Below, piece after piece: positions 8,775 through 17,151 of a DNA stretch of 64,000 nucleotides. Numbering within the stretch: position 1 is the first letter of the stretch; the number at the start of each line of letters is the position of its first letter. The DNA comes from JAHDHW01 sp965220465 (GTDB lineage: Bacteria > Bacteroidota > Bacteroidia > Chitinophagales > Saprospiraceae). Under the pieces are notes generated by a model. That model made no database searches. It had not been told where the DNA came from and was given only the letters and a program-made list of their open reading frames with translations. The translations under genes were made by a program, and so were the position numbers. The DNA lies in contig CBDCPZ010000007.1 of NCBI GenBank assembly GCA_965220465.1, forward strand, positions 91,455-155,454. Direction: 5' to 3'.

Positions 8775-11669
8775 ATGACAAATAAGAAAAAACACACTAT
8801 AATAGAAAGGATAGCTGAAAAGCTGCATTTAATTCCTGATTTACATAAGAAAGAAGCTGCCCCTGTTGATCGCCTTTCTGAAGGTGGTGATCTAACCAAA
8901 TTTCCTCCAATGGAACAATGGAATGATTGGACGGAATATGAAGCCACAGCTTGGCCACGAGTCAAGAAAAAGAATTATACCATCGTTCCGACAACTTGTT
9001 TTAATTGTGAAAGTGCTTGTGGATTGACCGCTTATATTGATAAGGAAACAATGGAAGTTCGTAAGTTTGAAGGCAATCCATACCATCCCGGCAGTAGAGG
9101 TAGAAACTGTGCAAAAGGTCCCGCAACGATCAACCAAATCACAGACCCTGACCGAATTCTGTATCCTATGAAAAGAGCAGGCAAACGGGGAGAAGGAAAA
9201 TGGGAGCGCGTGAGTTGGGAAGATGCTTTGCAGGATATCGCCGGACGCATCCGAAAAGCGATTCAGGAAGATCGAAACAATGAGGTGGCATACCATGTTG
9301 GACGGCCAGGGCACGAAGGTTATACCAACCGTGTTTTACAGGCTTGGGGTGTAGACGGCCACAATAGTCATACGAATATTTGCTCCTCCGGCGCACGCTT
9401 TGGCTATAATATCTGGTATGGCCACGACCGTCCGTCTCCTGATCATGCAAATGCAAAGTTTATCCTTTTGATCTCTGCGCATTTGGAAAGTGGGCACTAT
9501 TTCAATCCGCATGCTCAGCGGATCATTGAAGGCAAAATGAAAGGTGCTAAACTGGCAACAATGGACCCTCGTCTTTCAAACACTGCAAGTATGTCAGACT
9601 ATTGGATGCCAAGTTATCCGGGATCAGAAGCAGCGATTTTGCTGGCAATGGCAAAGATTATTTTAGAAGAAGGATTGTATAACCGTGAGTTTGTTGAAAA
9701 ATGGGTCAACTGGGAAGAGTATTTAGAAAAGAAACATCATGGAACGGCTGTAACTTTCGAAAATTTTATTGAAAAAACGATTGAAGAATATAAAGATTTT
9801 ACACCAGAATATGCTGAAAAAGAAAGCGGTGTAAAAGCGGATATGATCATTGAAGTTGCCCGGAAAATAGGCGAAGCTGGAGAACATTTTGCAACACACA
9901 ACTGGCGAAGCGCAGCGAGTGGAAACCTCGGAGGTTGGTGTGTATCAAGAGCTTTACACTTTTTGAATGTTTTGACAGGATCTGTTGGAACGAAAGGAGG
10001 AACTTCTCCGAACACCTGGAGTAAATTCAAACCCAAATTCTTTGATGTTCCTCCCGCTCAAAAATTTTGGAACTCAATGCATTTTCCAAATGAATATCCA
10101 TTGGCGTTTTTTGAAATGAGCTTTTTGTTGCCTCATTTTCTAAAAGAAGGCCGTGGAAAATTGGATACTTATTTTACACGGGTATTCAATCCGGTTTGGA
10201 CGTATCCTGATGGATTCACCTGGATGGAAGCATTGAGTGATCCTGAGAAAGTCGGAATGCATATCGCTTTGACGCCAACCTGGAACGAAACGGCATTTTT
10301 TGCAGATTATGTGCTTCCGATGGGGCATGCTTCCGAGCGACATGATATCAACAGCTATGCGACACATTCCGGAAAATGGATCGCTTTTCGGCAACCGGTA
10401 CTCCGTGAAGCCGCTAGAAGAGCAGGTAAAAAAGTAGAATTTACTTACGAAGTCAATCCTGGTGAAGTTTGGGAAGAAGATGAATTTTGGATTGAATTGA
10501 GCTGGAGGATTGATCCGGACGGAAGTATGGGAATTCGCAAACATTTCCTTTCTCCTTATCGCGAAGGTGAGAAAATTAACATTGACGAGTACTACCAATT
10601 CATTTTTGAAAACACACCAAACCTGTCTGCTGCTGCAAAGAAAGAGGGAATCTCGGAATTGGAATATATGAAAAAGTATGGCGCTTTTGAAGTGGAACCG
10701 CATACTTACAAAATGCATGAGAAAAAGCTTTCAGCTTCGCAAATGGAAGGCGCAACTATCGATGAAAAAACAAAGGTTATTTTCAAAAACGGAAAAGATA
10801 TTGGTGTCATGGTTAACGGAACTCCTTTTGAAGGTTTCCCGACACCTTCCAAAAAGAATGAATTTTATTCACAGACGATGGTGGACTGGAAATGGCCCGA
10901 GCACGCAATTCCAACGTATATTAAAAGTCACATCCATCCTGAAAAGTTAGACAAAGAAAAAGGGGAATATTGCCTGGTTCCGACATTCCGCTTGCCAACT
11001 TTGATTCACTCGCGATCCGGAAATGCAAAATGGTTGGTTGAAATTGCCAATCGTAATCCAATTTGGATGCATCCGGAAGATGCAAATCGATTTGGTTTTA
11101 AAACGGGAGATACTGTGAGACTGAATACCGATATCGGTTATTTCATTGACAAAGTTTGGGTGACGCAGGGAATGAAACCCGGAGTTATTGCCTGTTCACA
11201 TCACCTCGGTCGATGGCGCCGACCACAGGACGAAACCGGCAACCGGTGGGCAACCAATACCGTGAAGATCGAAAACAACGGAGAAGGTGGTTGGAAAATG
11301 CAAACGATATCAGGTGTTAGGCCTTTTAAAAGCGAAGACAAAGACAGTTCCCGGATCTTTTGGACAGATGGAGGTGTTCATCAAAACATTACGCACGCAG
11401 TTCATCCTGACCCGATCAGCGGAATGCATTGCTGGCACCAGCGCGTTCGGATTGAAAAGCCACAACCAGGAGATAAATACGGTGATATTTTCGTGGACAC
11501 AAAACGTTCTCACGAAAACTACAAAGAATGGTTGAAGATGACTCGTCCGGCTCCTGGCCCTGATGGTTTGCGTCGTCCACTTTGGTTCAAACGGCCAATA
11601 CGACCCGTTGAAGATTTATATTATTTGGATAAAGTCAACGAAAAAGGGACTTTGAAGGAAAAGAATTAG
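8775..11669 (+). CDS. Molybdopterin oxidoreductase catalytic subunit, probable sulfite-oxidising SoeA-like
   Basis: A 964-aa member of the DMSO-reductase family. The N-terminal [4Fe-4S] motif is C75-x2-C78-x3-C82-x29-C112, and C203 in SHTNICSSG is the likely Mo ligand, as in Psr/Phs/Ttr/Soe enzymes. The bis-MGD-binding C-terminal domain begins near residue 735. No twin-arginine signal is present: the N-terminus is MTNKKKHTIIERIAEK. A cytoplasmic enzyme of this type, in an operon with an FeS-NrfD partner and beside persulfide dioxygenases and SulP transporters, best fits SoeA, which oxidises cytoplasmic sulfite to sulfate. Polysulfide, thiosulfate or tetrathionate reductases are related but normally exported, so they are less likely. 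Substrate assignment is inference from context. Confidence 0.85.
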   Translation: MTNKKKHTIIERIAEKLHLIPDLHKKEAAPVDRLSEGGDLTKFPPMEQWNDWTEYEATAWPRVKKKNYTIVPTTCFNCESACGLTAYIDKETMEVRKFEGNPYHPGSRGRNCAKGPATINQITDPDRILYPMKRAGKRGEGKWERVSWEDALQDIAGRIRKAIQEDRNNEVAYHVGRPGHEGYTNRVLQAWGVDGHNSHTNICSSGARFGYNIWYGHDRPSPDHANAKFILLISAHLESGHYFNPHAQRIIEGKMKGAKLATMDPRLSNTASMSDYWMPSYPGSEAAILLAMAKIILEEGLYNREFVEKWVNWEEYLEKKHHGTAVTFENFIEKTIEEYKDFTPEYAEKESGVKADMIIEVARKIGEAGEHFATHNWRSAASGNLGGWCVSRALHFLNVLTGSVGTKGGTSPNTWSKFKPKFFDVPPAQKFWNSMHFPNEYPLAFFEMSFLLPHFLKEGRGKLDTYFTRVFNPVWTYPDGFTWMEALSDPEKVGMHIALTPTWNETAFFADYVLPMGHASERHDINSYATHSGKWIAFRQPVLREAARRAGKKVEFTYEVNPGEVWEEDEFWIELSWRIDPDGSMGIRKHFLSPYREGEKINIDEYYQFIFENTPNLSAAAKKEGISELEYMKKYGAFEVEPHTYKMHEKKLSASQMEGATIDEKTKVIFKNGKDIGVMVNGTPFEGFPTPSKKNEFYSQTMVDWKWPEHAIPTYIKSHIHPEKLDKEKGEYCLVPTFRLPTLIHSRSGNAKWLVEIANRNPIWMHPEDANRFGFKTGDTVRLNTDIGYFIDKVWVTQGMKPGVIACSHHLGRWRRPQDETGNRWATNTVKIENNGEGGWKMQTISGVRPFKSEDKDSSRIFWTDGGVHQNITHAVHPDPISGMHCWHQRVRIEKPQPGDKYGDIFVDTKRSHENYKEWLKMTRPAPGPDGLRRPLWFKRPIRPVEDLYYLDKVNEKGTLKEKN

Positions 11670-11696
11670 AGCGTGTAATAATAGGTTTATTTGGAT

Positions 11697-11734
11697 AAAA
11701 AAAGAGGCATGCTATAAAGTGTTGCCTCTTTTTT
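11697..11734. terminator. Bidirectional rho-independent terminator between convergent genes
   Basis: AAAAAGAGGCA (from 11699) pairs with TGCCTCTTTTT (to 11733), with A-rich and T-rich flanks on either side of an 11-bp stem. It ends the molybdoenzyme operon on the plus strand and can also serve the convergent T9SS gene that ends at 11795. Confidence 0.85.
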
Positions 11735-11794
11735 CATTGGCATAGTTTTGTAAATTTCTCCTATGGGAATAGATGCCCTACGAGTGGATGAAAT

Positions 11795-13588
11795 CTATTT
11801 TTGCAAAAGTAATTTCTTTGTAACTGAGAACTCACCTGCTTGTAATTTATAAAAATATAATCCACTTGGTAATCCTTTTGGCTGCCACTCTAATTGATGT
11901 TTTCCTTCTGTTTTAAATTCATCGACTAAAGTTTCTATTTCTTGCCCTGCAAGGTTGAAAATTTTTAAAGTTATATAGCCTGATTTAGGTAAAACATATT
12001 CAATGGTAGTTGAAGGACTAAAAGGATTAGGATAATTTTGCTTAAGTTGAAGGCCTTCTTGTAGGACGAATTCCTGGTCCTCGATTGCTGAAACAAGTTC
12101 TCCTACAAATTTTACAATTCGCCCTACCGGTGGCCCCGCCGCCCAACCAGCTGTTGGACTTGCAAAGCTCATGGCAAAATATGATTGAGTACTGCGGCGT
12201 GTCCAGGTTGTTCCACCATCACCCGAATAGCCCGAGCCTTGGGGAGATGTGACGAAAAGAATTGAATTATTGGAATTTGGAACATAGACCAAGGTTGCCG
12301 GGTGAAGTGGCAAGAAGGAAGATACTTCCGTCCAACTTTGGCCTCCGTCAATAGTTTTGATCATATTAGTTACGGAGTCGATATATGGAAAGTTGCTGCT
12401 AGTTGCGAAGCCAGTATTCAAGTCCTTGAAAGCCATAGTAGATACGCCATGAAACTGACCTTCATTGGTTAGTGTTGTGTTGGTTGCTGTCCAGGTCTGT
12501 CCTTGATCTGTGGAATTAAAAATCCGGACTGGATCGTTTGAGGCAATTCCATAGGCGGTTCCAAACCAGGCATGATTGTTTCCCGAAACTGCCAAGGGTG
12601 TGCCGCCTCCATCGCCAAATCCAGCAAATTCACCCGGAAATGGTGGGGGGATATTTGCTGCTGGAACTTCAATCCAATCTGCTCCTCCGTTGCTGGTAGT
12701 AACAATTAAAAAACTTCCGTCTACAGCATCACTTACTGCAATGCCGTGGTTTTCATCCCAAAAGGCTATGGAGTTAAAAAAAGCTTCAGGGTTTGTGTTT
12801 TGATATTGCATTGTCCAATTTGCACCAGCATCAGTAGTTTTATAAATTCGCGCATCGTATCCACTAAAACTTGTTCCTGCAAAATAAGCTGTATTAGCAT
12901 CAATTGCTGCAGTAGAAAGAAGCACTATAGATTCTGCTCCTGGCACTGTGCCCGATGTCCAGTTCATACCGCCATCTGTCGTTCTCAAATAAGTTCCATG
13001 ATCTGCTCCTGCCCAAACCGTATTTTCGTCGACTGCTTTTATGGAATAAATAAATTCAGTTAAACCGGAATTTTGAAGCTCCCACGTTCGAGGAGCAATT
13101 TCCAGTTCCAGTCCATCAATGTAAGCTTCGCCAGTTCCACTAAGTATAATACCATAGAAGATCTGAGTGGCATTTTCGGGTACATCCAAAATAATCTCAT
13201 GTTTTTCCCAATCTGTTGTACCGGTTATCGGTCGATTTCCCATATTGTCAAAGCTTAAAGATGGTTCAGCTCCATCGACTCGCATCCATAAGCCAACATA
13301 ATTTTCAACATCGGTTGTTTTAACGTAAGCTGTTAATCTAATTCCTTTATCAATATAATCACCAGCGGGTATATCTGTCATCAAAGTTCCAAACCCGTTT
13401 ATCGGAGATTCGATTGATATTATAAACCCTCCACCAGGACTTAGGTGGCTTACTGTAGGATCTCCTCCCATGTCATAACCTTGAGGATAGTCTCCTGCTT
13501 CATACCATTGTGCATATGTTTTCGGGAGAAAAGCCCCCGATAAAAAAGTTGCGATCAAAATGATCAAAGTAATTAGTTTATTTTTCAT
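11795..13588 (-). CDS. Secreted YCF48/BNR-repeat beta-propeller protein with T9SS type A sorting domain
   Basis: A 597-aa exported protein. A signal peptide (MKNKLITLIILIATFLSGAF) precedes a carbohydrate-binding-like beta domain (about 40-170). Then come repeated photosynthesis-system-II-assembly/BNR units (about 175-500), such as IYKTTDAGANWTMQY and MIKTIDGGQSWTEV. The last 80 residues are a T9SS C-terminal domain, with NYPNPFSPSTTIEYVLP and the basic end VTKKLLLQK. Such proteins are carried to the cell surface by the type IX system. The ligand is unknown. It is convergent with the sulfur operon and probably unrelated to it; a 526-bp gap separates its 5' end from the next operator. Confidence 0.88.
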   Translation of the reverse strand: MKNKLITLIILIATFLSGAFLPKTYAQWYEAGDYPQGYDMGGDPTVSHLSPGGGFIISIESPINGFGTLMTDIPAGDYIDKGIRLTAYVKTTDVENYVGLWMRVDGAEPSLSFDNMGNRPITGTTDWEKHEIILDVPENATQIFYGIILSGTGEAYIDGLELEIAPRTWELQNSGLTEFIYSIKAVDENTVWAGADHGTYLRTTDGGMNWTSGTVPGAESIVLLSTAAIDANTAYFAGTSFSGYDARIYKTTDAGANWTMQYQNTNPEAFFNSIAFWDENHGIAVSDAVDGSFLIVTTSNGGADWIEVPAANIPPPFPGEFAGFGDGGGTPLAVSGNNHAWFGTAYGIASNDPVRIFNSTDQGQTWTATNTTLTNEGQFHGVSTMAFKDLNTGFATSSNFPYIDSVTNMIKTIDGGQSWTEVSSFLPLHPATLVYVPNSNNSILFVTSPQGSGYSGDGGTTWTRRSTQSYFAMSFASPTAGWAAGPPVGRIVKFVGELVSAIEDQEFVLQEGLQLKQNYPNPFSPSTTIEYVLPKSGYITLKIFNLAGQEIETLVDEFKTEGKHQLEWQPKGLPSGLYFYKLQAGEFSVTKKLLLQK

Positions 13589-14114
13589 GATAAATTCCTT
13601 TTAGTGAAAGAATGATTGTGATTAATTGAAAGCAAAGCAAAGAGGCTTACTTATCCTGTTGTTCATCTGTATTAAGGGAAAATAATATATCCCAACAATT
13701 AAATTACATGTAAAAAAATCAAGAAAGTTGAAAGGCAGTAAATGTTATAATCTTTTAATTCCAATGAAAGCTATAAGAGGTTTGCAGCGTTAGGCGATCA
13801 TAACTGGTCAAGAGGCATAAGTTGTTCGTCAATTGGTCTCTAAAAATCGGGGTATAAGTGTATTCGCTATGATTTTGTCTGTTTTAAGTTAAAAATAAAT
13901 CTAATGTAATGCAAAACTTTTTTAAAATAAAACTAAGTATTTATCCAATCAATAGATGACTGTTTTTTCTATTTGCATAAATATAAGTCTTTGATTCCAA
14001 ACGATTTATTTACAATGTATGAGTGATAATAAATTGTTTATGAAATGCTCGTTTGGTTGAATGAGCGAACGAGCCAAGTCTGTTTTTTATATTGATGATT
14101 TAAGTCAATATATA
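13589..14114. other. 526-bp intergenic region without a supported gene
   Basis: This is AT-rich sequence between two divergent genes. No ORF with codon bias, tRNA or IS remnant was seen. One short hairpin, GCTCGTT / AACGAGC, lies at 14048-14074 and is followed by a run of six T about 8 nt downstream. It may hold the promoter of the minus-strand T9SS gene. Confidence 0.5.
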
Positions 14115-14132
14115 CTGTGACGCTTGTCACAG
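14115..14132 (+). promoter_or_regulatory. Predicted Crp/Fnr operator of the rhodanese-peroxiredoxin operon
   Basis: CTGTGAC-GCTT-GTCACAG is a perfect 7-bp inverted repeat containing the exact TGTGA-N6-TCACA consensus. A -7-like box, TTACTTTG (14153-14160), ends 36.5 nt from the site centre, placing the site near -42 of the expected start of transcription, which is the class II activator position. The start codon at 14178 follows 46 nt after the operator. Confidence 0.8.
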
Positions 14133-14177
14133 ACTAACTTTTTAGAATCCTTTTACTTTGTATCAAAAATAAGATAC

Positions 14178-14507
14178 ATGTTTAAATTCATCGAAAAATT
14201 ACTAGGTTTTGGAAACAGCGATGAAATCGCTGAGCTGATTGAAAATGGAGCTGTGATCATTGATGTTCGTACTCCATTAGAATACACAAGAGGGCATATG
14301 GAAGGCTCGATTAATATCCCTTTAGATACTATTGGAAAACAAATTAAATTTTTAAAAAATAAAAAACGCCCAATAATTACCTGCTGTCGTTCCGGACAAC
14401 GGAGTGGAATTGCTGCATCTACATTGAAGGCGCGAGGAATTGAAGCTTACAATGGAGGCAGTTGGGGCAATGTTCAAAAAATAGCACGACGACTTGTTAA
14501 AAACTAA
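14178..14507 (+). CDS. Single-domain rhodanese-like sulfurtransferase
   Basis: A 109-aa protein starting MFKFIEKLLGFGNSDEIAEL. It contains the rhodanese landmarks VIDVRTPLEYTRGHMEGSINIP and the active loop CCRSGQRSG, with the catalytic Cys present. The ATG at 14178 is chosen over an in-frame TTG at 14124, because the TTG start would lie within the operator and upstream of the -7 box. Rhodaneses of this type carry sulfane sulfur as a cysteine persulfide in the cytoplasm. The peroxiredoxin gene follows after 29 nt, probably in one transcript. The operator in front suggests induction by the same signal as the other sulfur genes. Confidence 0.88.
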   Translation: MFKFIEKLLGFGNSDEIAELIENGAVIIDVRTPLEYTRGHMEGSINIPLDTIGKQIKFLKNKKRPIITCCRSGQRSGIAASTLKARGIEAYNGGSWGNVQKIARRLVKN

Positions 14508-14536
14508 AATTATAATAATCAAATAAACATTAGATC

Positions 14537-15205
14537 ATGATGAATACCGAAAATAAAATCACACTTCCGACCATGCCAAGAATTGGCGATAAAGCTCCTG
14601 ACTTTCAGGCATTAACAACCACCGGCCCTTTGAAATTTTCTGAATTTAATAAAGGAAATTGGGTCATTATGTTTTCTCACCCGGCAGACTTTACACCGGT
14701 TTGTACAACGGAGTTATCTGCTTTTGCGAAAGAGAAAAATTTTTTTCAAAAAAGAAATACCAAGTTGATCGGATTGAGTATTGATAGCATTCACTCCCAT
14801 TTAGCATGGGTGAATAATGTAAGAGAAAATACTGGCGTTTATATGGATTTTCCAATTATTGCTGACTTAGATATGAAAGTGGCTCAACTGTACGGCATGT
14901 TGCACCCAGGGGAAAGTACAACTGCCGCAGTTCGGGCTGTATTCTTTATTGATCCTAAAGGAACCATTCGTTTGATCATGTACTATCCTTTAAACATTGG
15001 TAGAAATATGGAAGAAATCCAGCGCGTTTTGGTTGCTCTTCAAACTGCTGACGAATGCAAATGTGCTTTACCGGTAGACTGGAAAGTAGGAGACAAAGCA
15101 ATTGTTCCTCCACCAAAAACATTGGTTGAAATGGACGAAAGGATCGCAAATAAAAAATATGAAAAAGTAGATTTCTATCTGGCGAAAATGGAATTGAACA
15201 ACTAA
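14537..15205 (+). CDS. Peroxiredoxin, 1-Cys Prx6 subfamily
   Basis: A 222-aa thiol peroxidase. The peroxidatic Cys is C56 in the signature FTPVCTTE, preceded by FSHPADFTP as in Prx6/AhpC-TSA proteins. The long C-terminal arm (about 165-222) fits the Prx6 type, which forms dimers or decamers. ECKC near residue 172 supplies extra cysteines that could act in resolving or in persulfide chemistry, as in some archaeal members. Two ATG codons (14537, 14540) are possible starts. It follows the rhodanese by 29 nt. Hydrogen peroxide, organic peroxides or persulfides could be substrates. Confidence 0.9.
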   Translation: MMNTENKITLPTMPRIGDKAPDFQALTTTGPLKFSEFNKGNWVIMFSHPADFTPVCTTELSAFAKEKNFFQKRNTKLIGLSIDSIHSHLAWVNNVRENTGVYMDFPIIADLDMKVAQLYGMLHPGESTTAAVRAVFFIDPKGTIRLIMYYPLNIGRNMEEIQRVLVALQTADECKCALPVDWKVGDKAIVPPPKTLVEMDERIANKKYEKVDFYLAKMELNN

Positions 15206-15255
15206 TTGAACCTTAAACCTCAAGAGGTTAGTGATTTATGATTGTTTCAAAGGTG

Positions 15256-15283
15256 AGCAGGCTGTGATTACAGCCTGCTTTTA
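15256..15283 (+). terminator. Rho-independent terminator after the peroxiredoxin gene
   Basis: AGCAGGCTG (15256-15264) pairs perfectly with CAGCCTGCT (15271-15279) around a 6-nt loop, followed by TTTATT. This closes the rhodanese-peroxiredoxin transcript. Confidence 0.88.
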
Positions 15284-15481
15284 TTATTGTATGATTGTTT
15301 TAATTGACAAAAATCAGCCTTAAAACGGAAGGACATCATAAACATTTATTTATTTTTTACGTAAAATTAAAATGCGGAATTAAGGAATTAATTTCCACCC
15401 TTTTGGCGTTACAAAAACAGACGAATAACCAAACGCACTTCTGAAATCAAAGCATTTTTAACCCATTAAAATCCCACCCAC

Positions 15482-16894
15482 ATGAAATTAGAGCAAATTT
15501 ATACCGGTTGTTTGGCAAATGCCGCATATTACATCGAAAGTGCAGGAGAAGCTGTAATCATTGACCCACTTAGAGAGACTGAATCCTATGTCGAAAAAGC
15601 AAAAACTAATAAGGTAAAAATAAAGTATGTGCTGGAAACGCAATTTAATGCAAATTTTGCTTCCTGTCGCTTGAACTTAGCAAAAAAGACGGGCGCAATA
15701 ATCGTTTGCGGACCAACAATAAAACCTAACTTCAAAACTCATGTTGCACAAGATAATGAAGAATTGAAAGTTGGAAATATTACGATCAAAGTAATGTACA
15801 CTCCGGGATATACGATGGAATCTACAACCTATTTGTTGAAAGATGAAAAAGGGAAAGACTATGCGATCTTTACTGGAAACACGTTGTTTTATGGAGATGC
15901 AGGCAGACCGTATTTTGCAAACAAAAAAGATGAAAATACTCCTAAAGATCTAGCGGGTTTTCTTTTTGATAGCCTTCGAAATAAGGTCATGCCATTGGCC
16001 GACGATGTAATTGTTTATCCAGGATACCGAGGCAGTTCTGCTTGTGGCAAAAAAATGAAAAATAAAACAAAAGTGACTTTGGGGAATTTAAAAATGATCA
16101 ACTCAACACTTCGATCAGATATGTCTAAAAAGGAATTTGTCGAAAAAGTAACCAGGGATTTGGTTGAACCTTCACCCTATTTTCCAAAAAATATGGAGTT
16201 GAAAAAAATGGTTTATGAAAGAATAGATAAAGTTCGGGAAAGAGGTGTTAAGTCCTTGGATATCAGAGCTTTTAAGGCCGCATGGGGAATGGAAGAAGCA
16301 TTGGTTTTGGATACTCGAGATCAAGAAAAGTTTGTCAAAGGATTTATTCCGGGATCAATATTTATGGGTATAGAAGGGAGTTTTGCTTCATGGGTTAGTA
16401 CTTTGATATCTGATGTAGATCGATCAATATTATTTATCGTTGAACCAGGTTTGGAAGAAGAAGTTGTAACTCGTTTGGCAAGAGTGGGGTATGACAATAT
16501 CATTGGTTATTTAGAAGGTGGATTTGAAACATGGAAGAAAGCAGAGGAACAAGTCGATGTTGTAGAAGAAGTAATCCCGATTGTATTTGCGGAACTTTAT
16601 AAAAGGAAAAATATAAACATCCTGGATTGTAGAAAGGAGGTAGAATTTAATGCTGAACACTTTGTAAATGCCGATAAATTCCCTCTCGATTGTATCAACA
16701 AAAATATGCACCGGATTAAGCGAGACGAAAAGTATTATCTGTACTGTAAAAGCGGTTATCGCTCATTGGTAGCAGCCTCAATATTGAAAGCACGTGGAAT
16801 CCATGATGTTGTAAATGTAAAGGGCGGTTACAGAGAATTGTCAAGGCTGTTTCTCAAACGTACCAAACACAGAGAACAGGTTACCGGGTTTTAA
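15482..16894 (+). CDS. MBL/rhodanese fusion pseudoenzyme: all MBL metal-ligand positions replaced
   Basis: A 470-aa protein aligned without gaps, over the MBL domain, to its intact neighbour at 17152. Every active-site position differs: H54 to Q, H56 to N, D58 to N, H63 to R, H106 to Y, H110 to Y, D133 to N, H182 to Y (seen as TQFNANFASCR, YTPGY, TGNT, PGYRG). These include the three iron ligands of ETHE1-type dioxygenases. The reading frame is unbroken and the second rhodanese domain keeps its Cys (YCKSGYRS), so the gene is not simply decaying. It is probably a regulatory or sulfur-carrier partner. It has its own terminator. No Crp-type site is seen in its 276-bp upstream gap. Confidence 0.85.
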   Translation: MKLEQIYTGCLANAAYYIESAGEAVIIDPLRETESYVEKAKTNKVKIKYVLETQFNANFASCRLNLAKKTGAIIVCGPTIKPNFKTHVAQDNEELKVGNITIKVMYTPGYTMESTTYLLKDEKGKDYAIFTGNTLFYGDAGRPYFANKKDENTPKDLAGFLFDSLRNKVMPLADDVIVYPGYRGSSACGKKMKNKTKVTLGNLKMINSTLRSDMSKKEFVEKVTRDLVEPSPYFPKNMELKKMVYERIDKVRERGVKSLDIRAFKAAWGMEEALVLDTRDQEKFVKGFIPGSIFMGIEGSFASWVSTLISDVDRSILFIVEPGLEEEVVTRLARVGYDNIIGYLEGGFETWKKAEEQVDVVEEVIPIVFAELYKRKNINILDCRKEVEFNAEHFVNADKFPLDCINKNMHRIKRDEKYYLYCKSGYRSLVAASILKARGIHDVVNVKGGYRELSRLFLKRTKHREQVTGF

Positions 16895-16921
16895 TAAACT
16901 TTTTACTATAAGATTTTATAA

Positions 16922-16950
16922 AGGCTAAACCATTCGGTTTAGCCTATTTT
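16922..16950 (+). terminator. Rho-independent terminator after the pseudoenzyme gene
   Basis: AGGCTAAAC (16922-16930) and GTTTAGCCT (16937-16945) form a perfect 9-bp stem with a 6-nt loop, followed by ATTTT. Confidence 0.85.
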
Positions 16951-17003
16951 CTTCCTTTTAAATTCTCCGTAAACTACCTTGACTGATAAAAGTCATCACT
17001 AAT

Positions 17004-17048
17004 TGTGATAGCAGTCACATACTTTTTTTTGTTTTTCCAATAATTTTG
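17004..17048 (+). promoter_or_regulatory. Predicted Crp/Fnr operator and -7 box of the intact MBL/rhodanese gene
   Basis: TGTGA-tagcag-TCACA (17004-17019) is a perfect consensus palindrome. TAATTTTG (17041-17048) is a perfect Bacteroidota -7 box (TAnnTTTG) and ends exactly 36.5 nt from the palindrome centre, as at 14115 and 38125. Transcription would start near 17055, leaving a leader of about 97 nt before the ATG at 17152. Confidence 0.8.
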
Positions 17049-17151
17049 AATTGTAAATAAAATCTAAAATGTCCTTAGGTTTTAAAGGAATAGAATGGCT
17101 CCTTGTCATTTTTTAAAACAAAAATTCGTAAACAAATAAATTATTAAACTT

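Noticed and set aside
8892..9456. Open frames on the minus strand inside the molybdoenzyme gene
   Set aside because: They are shadows of the strong plus-strand coding frame, with no start context or family features.
14124..14177. Longer N-terminus of the single-domain rhodanese
   Set aside because: The start would be TTG inside the Crp-type operator and upstream of the -7 box; the ATG at 14178 fits the family and the promoter.
15250..15285. TGTGATTACAGCC as another Crp-type site
   Set aside because: It lies in the loop and stem of a clear terminator and lacks the TGTGA-N6-TCACA spacing.
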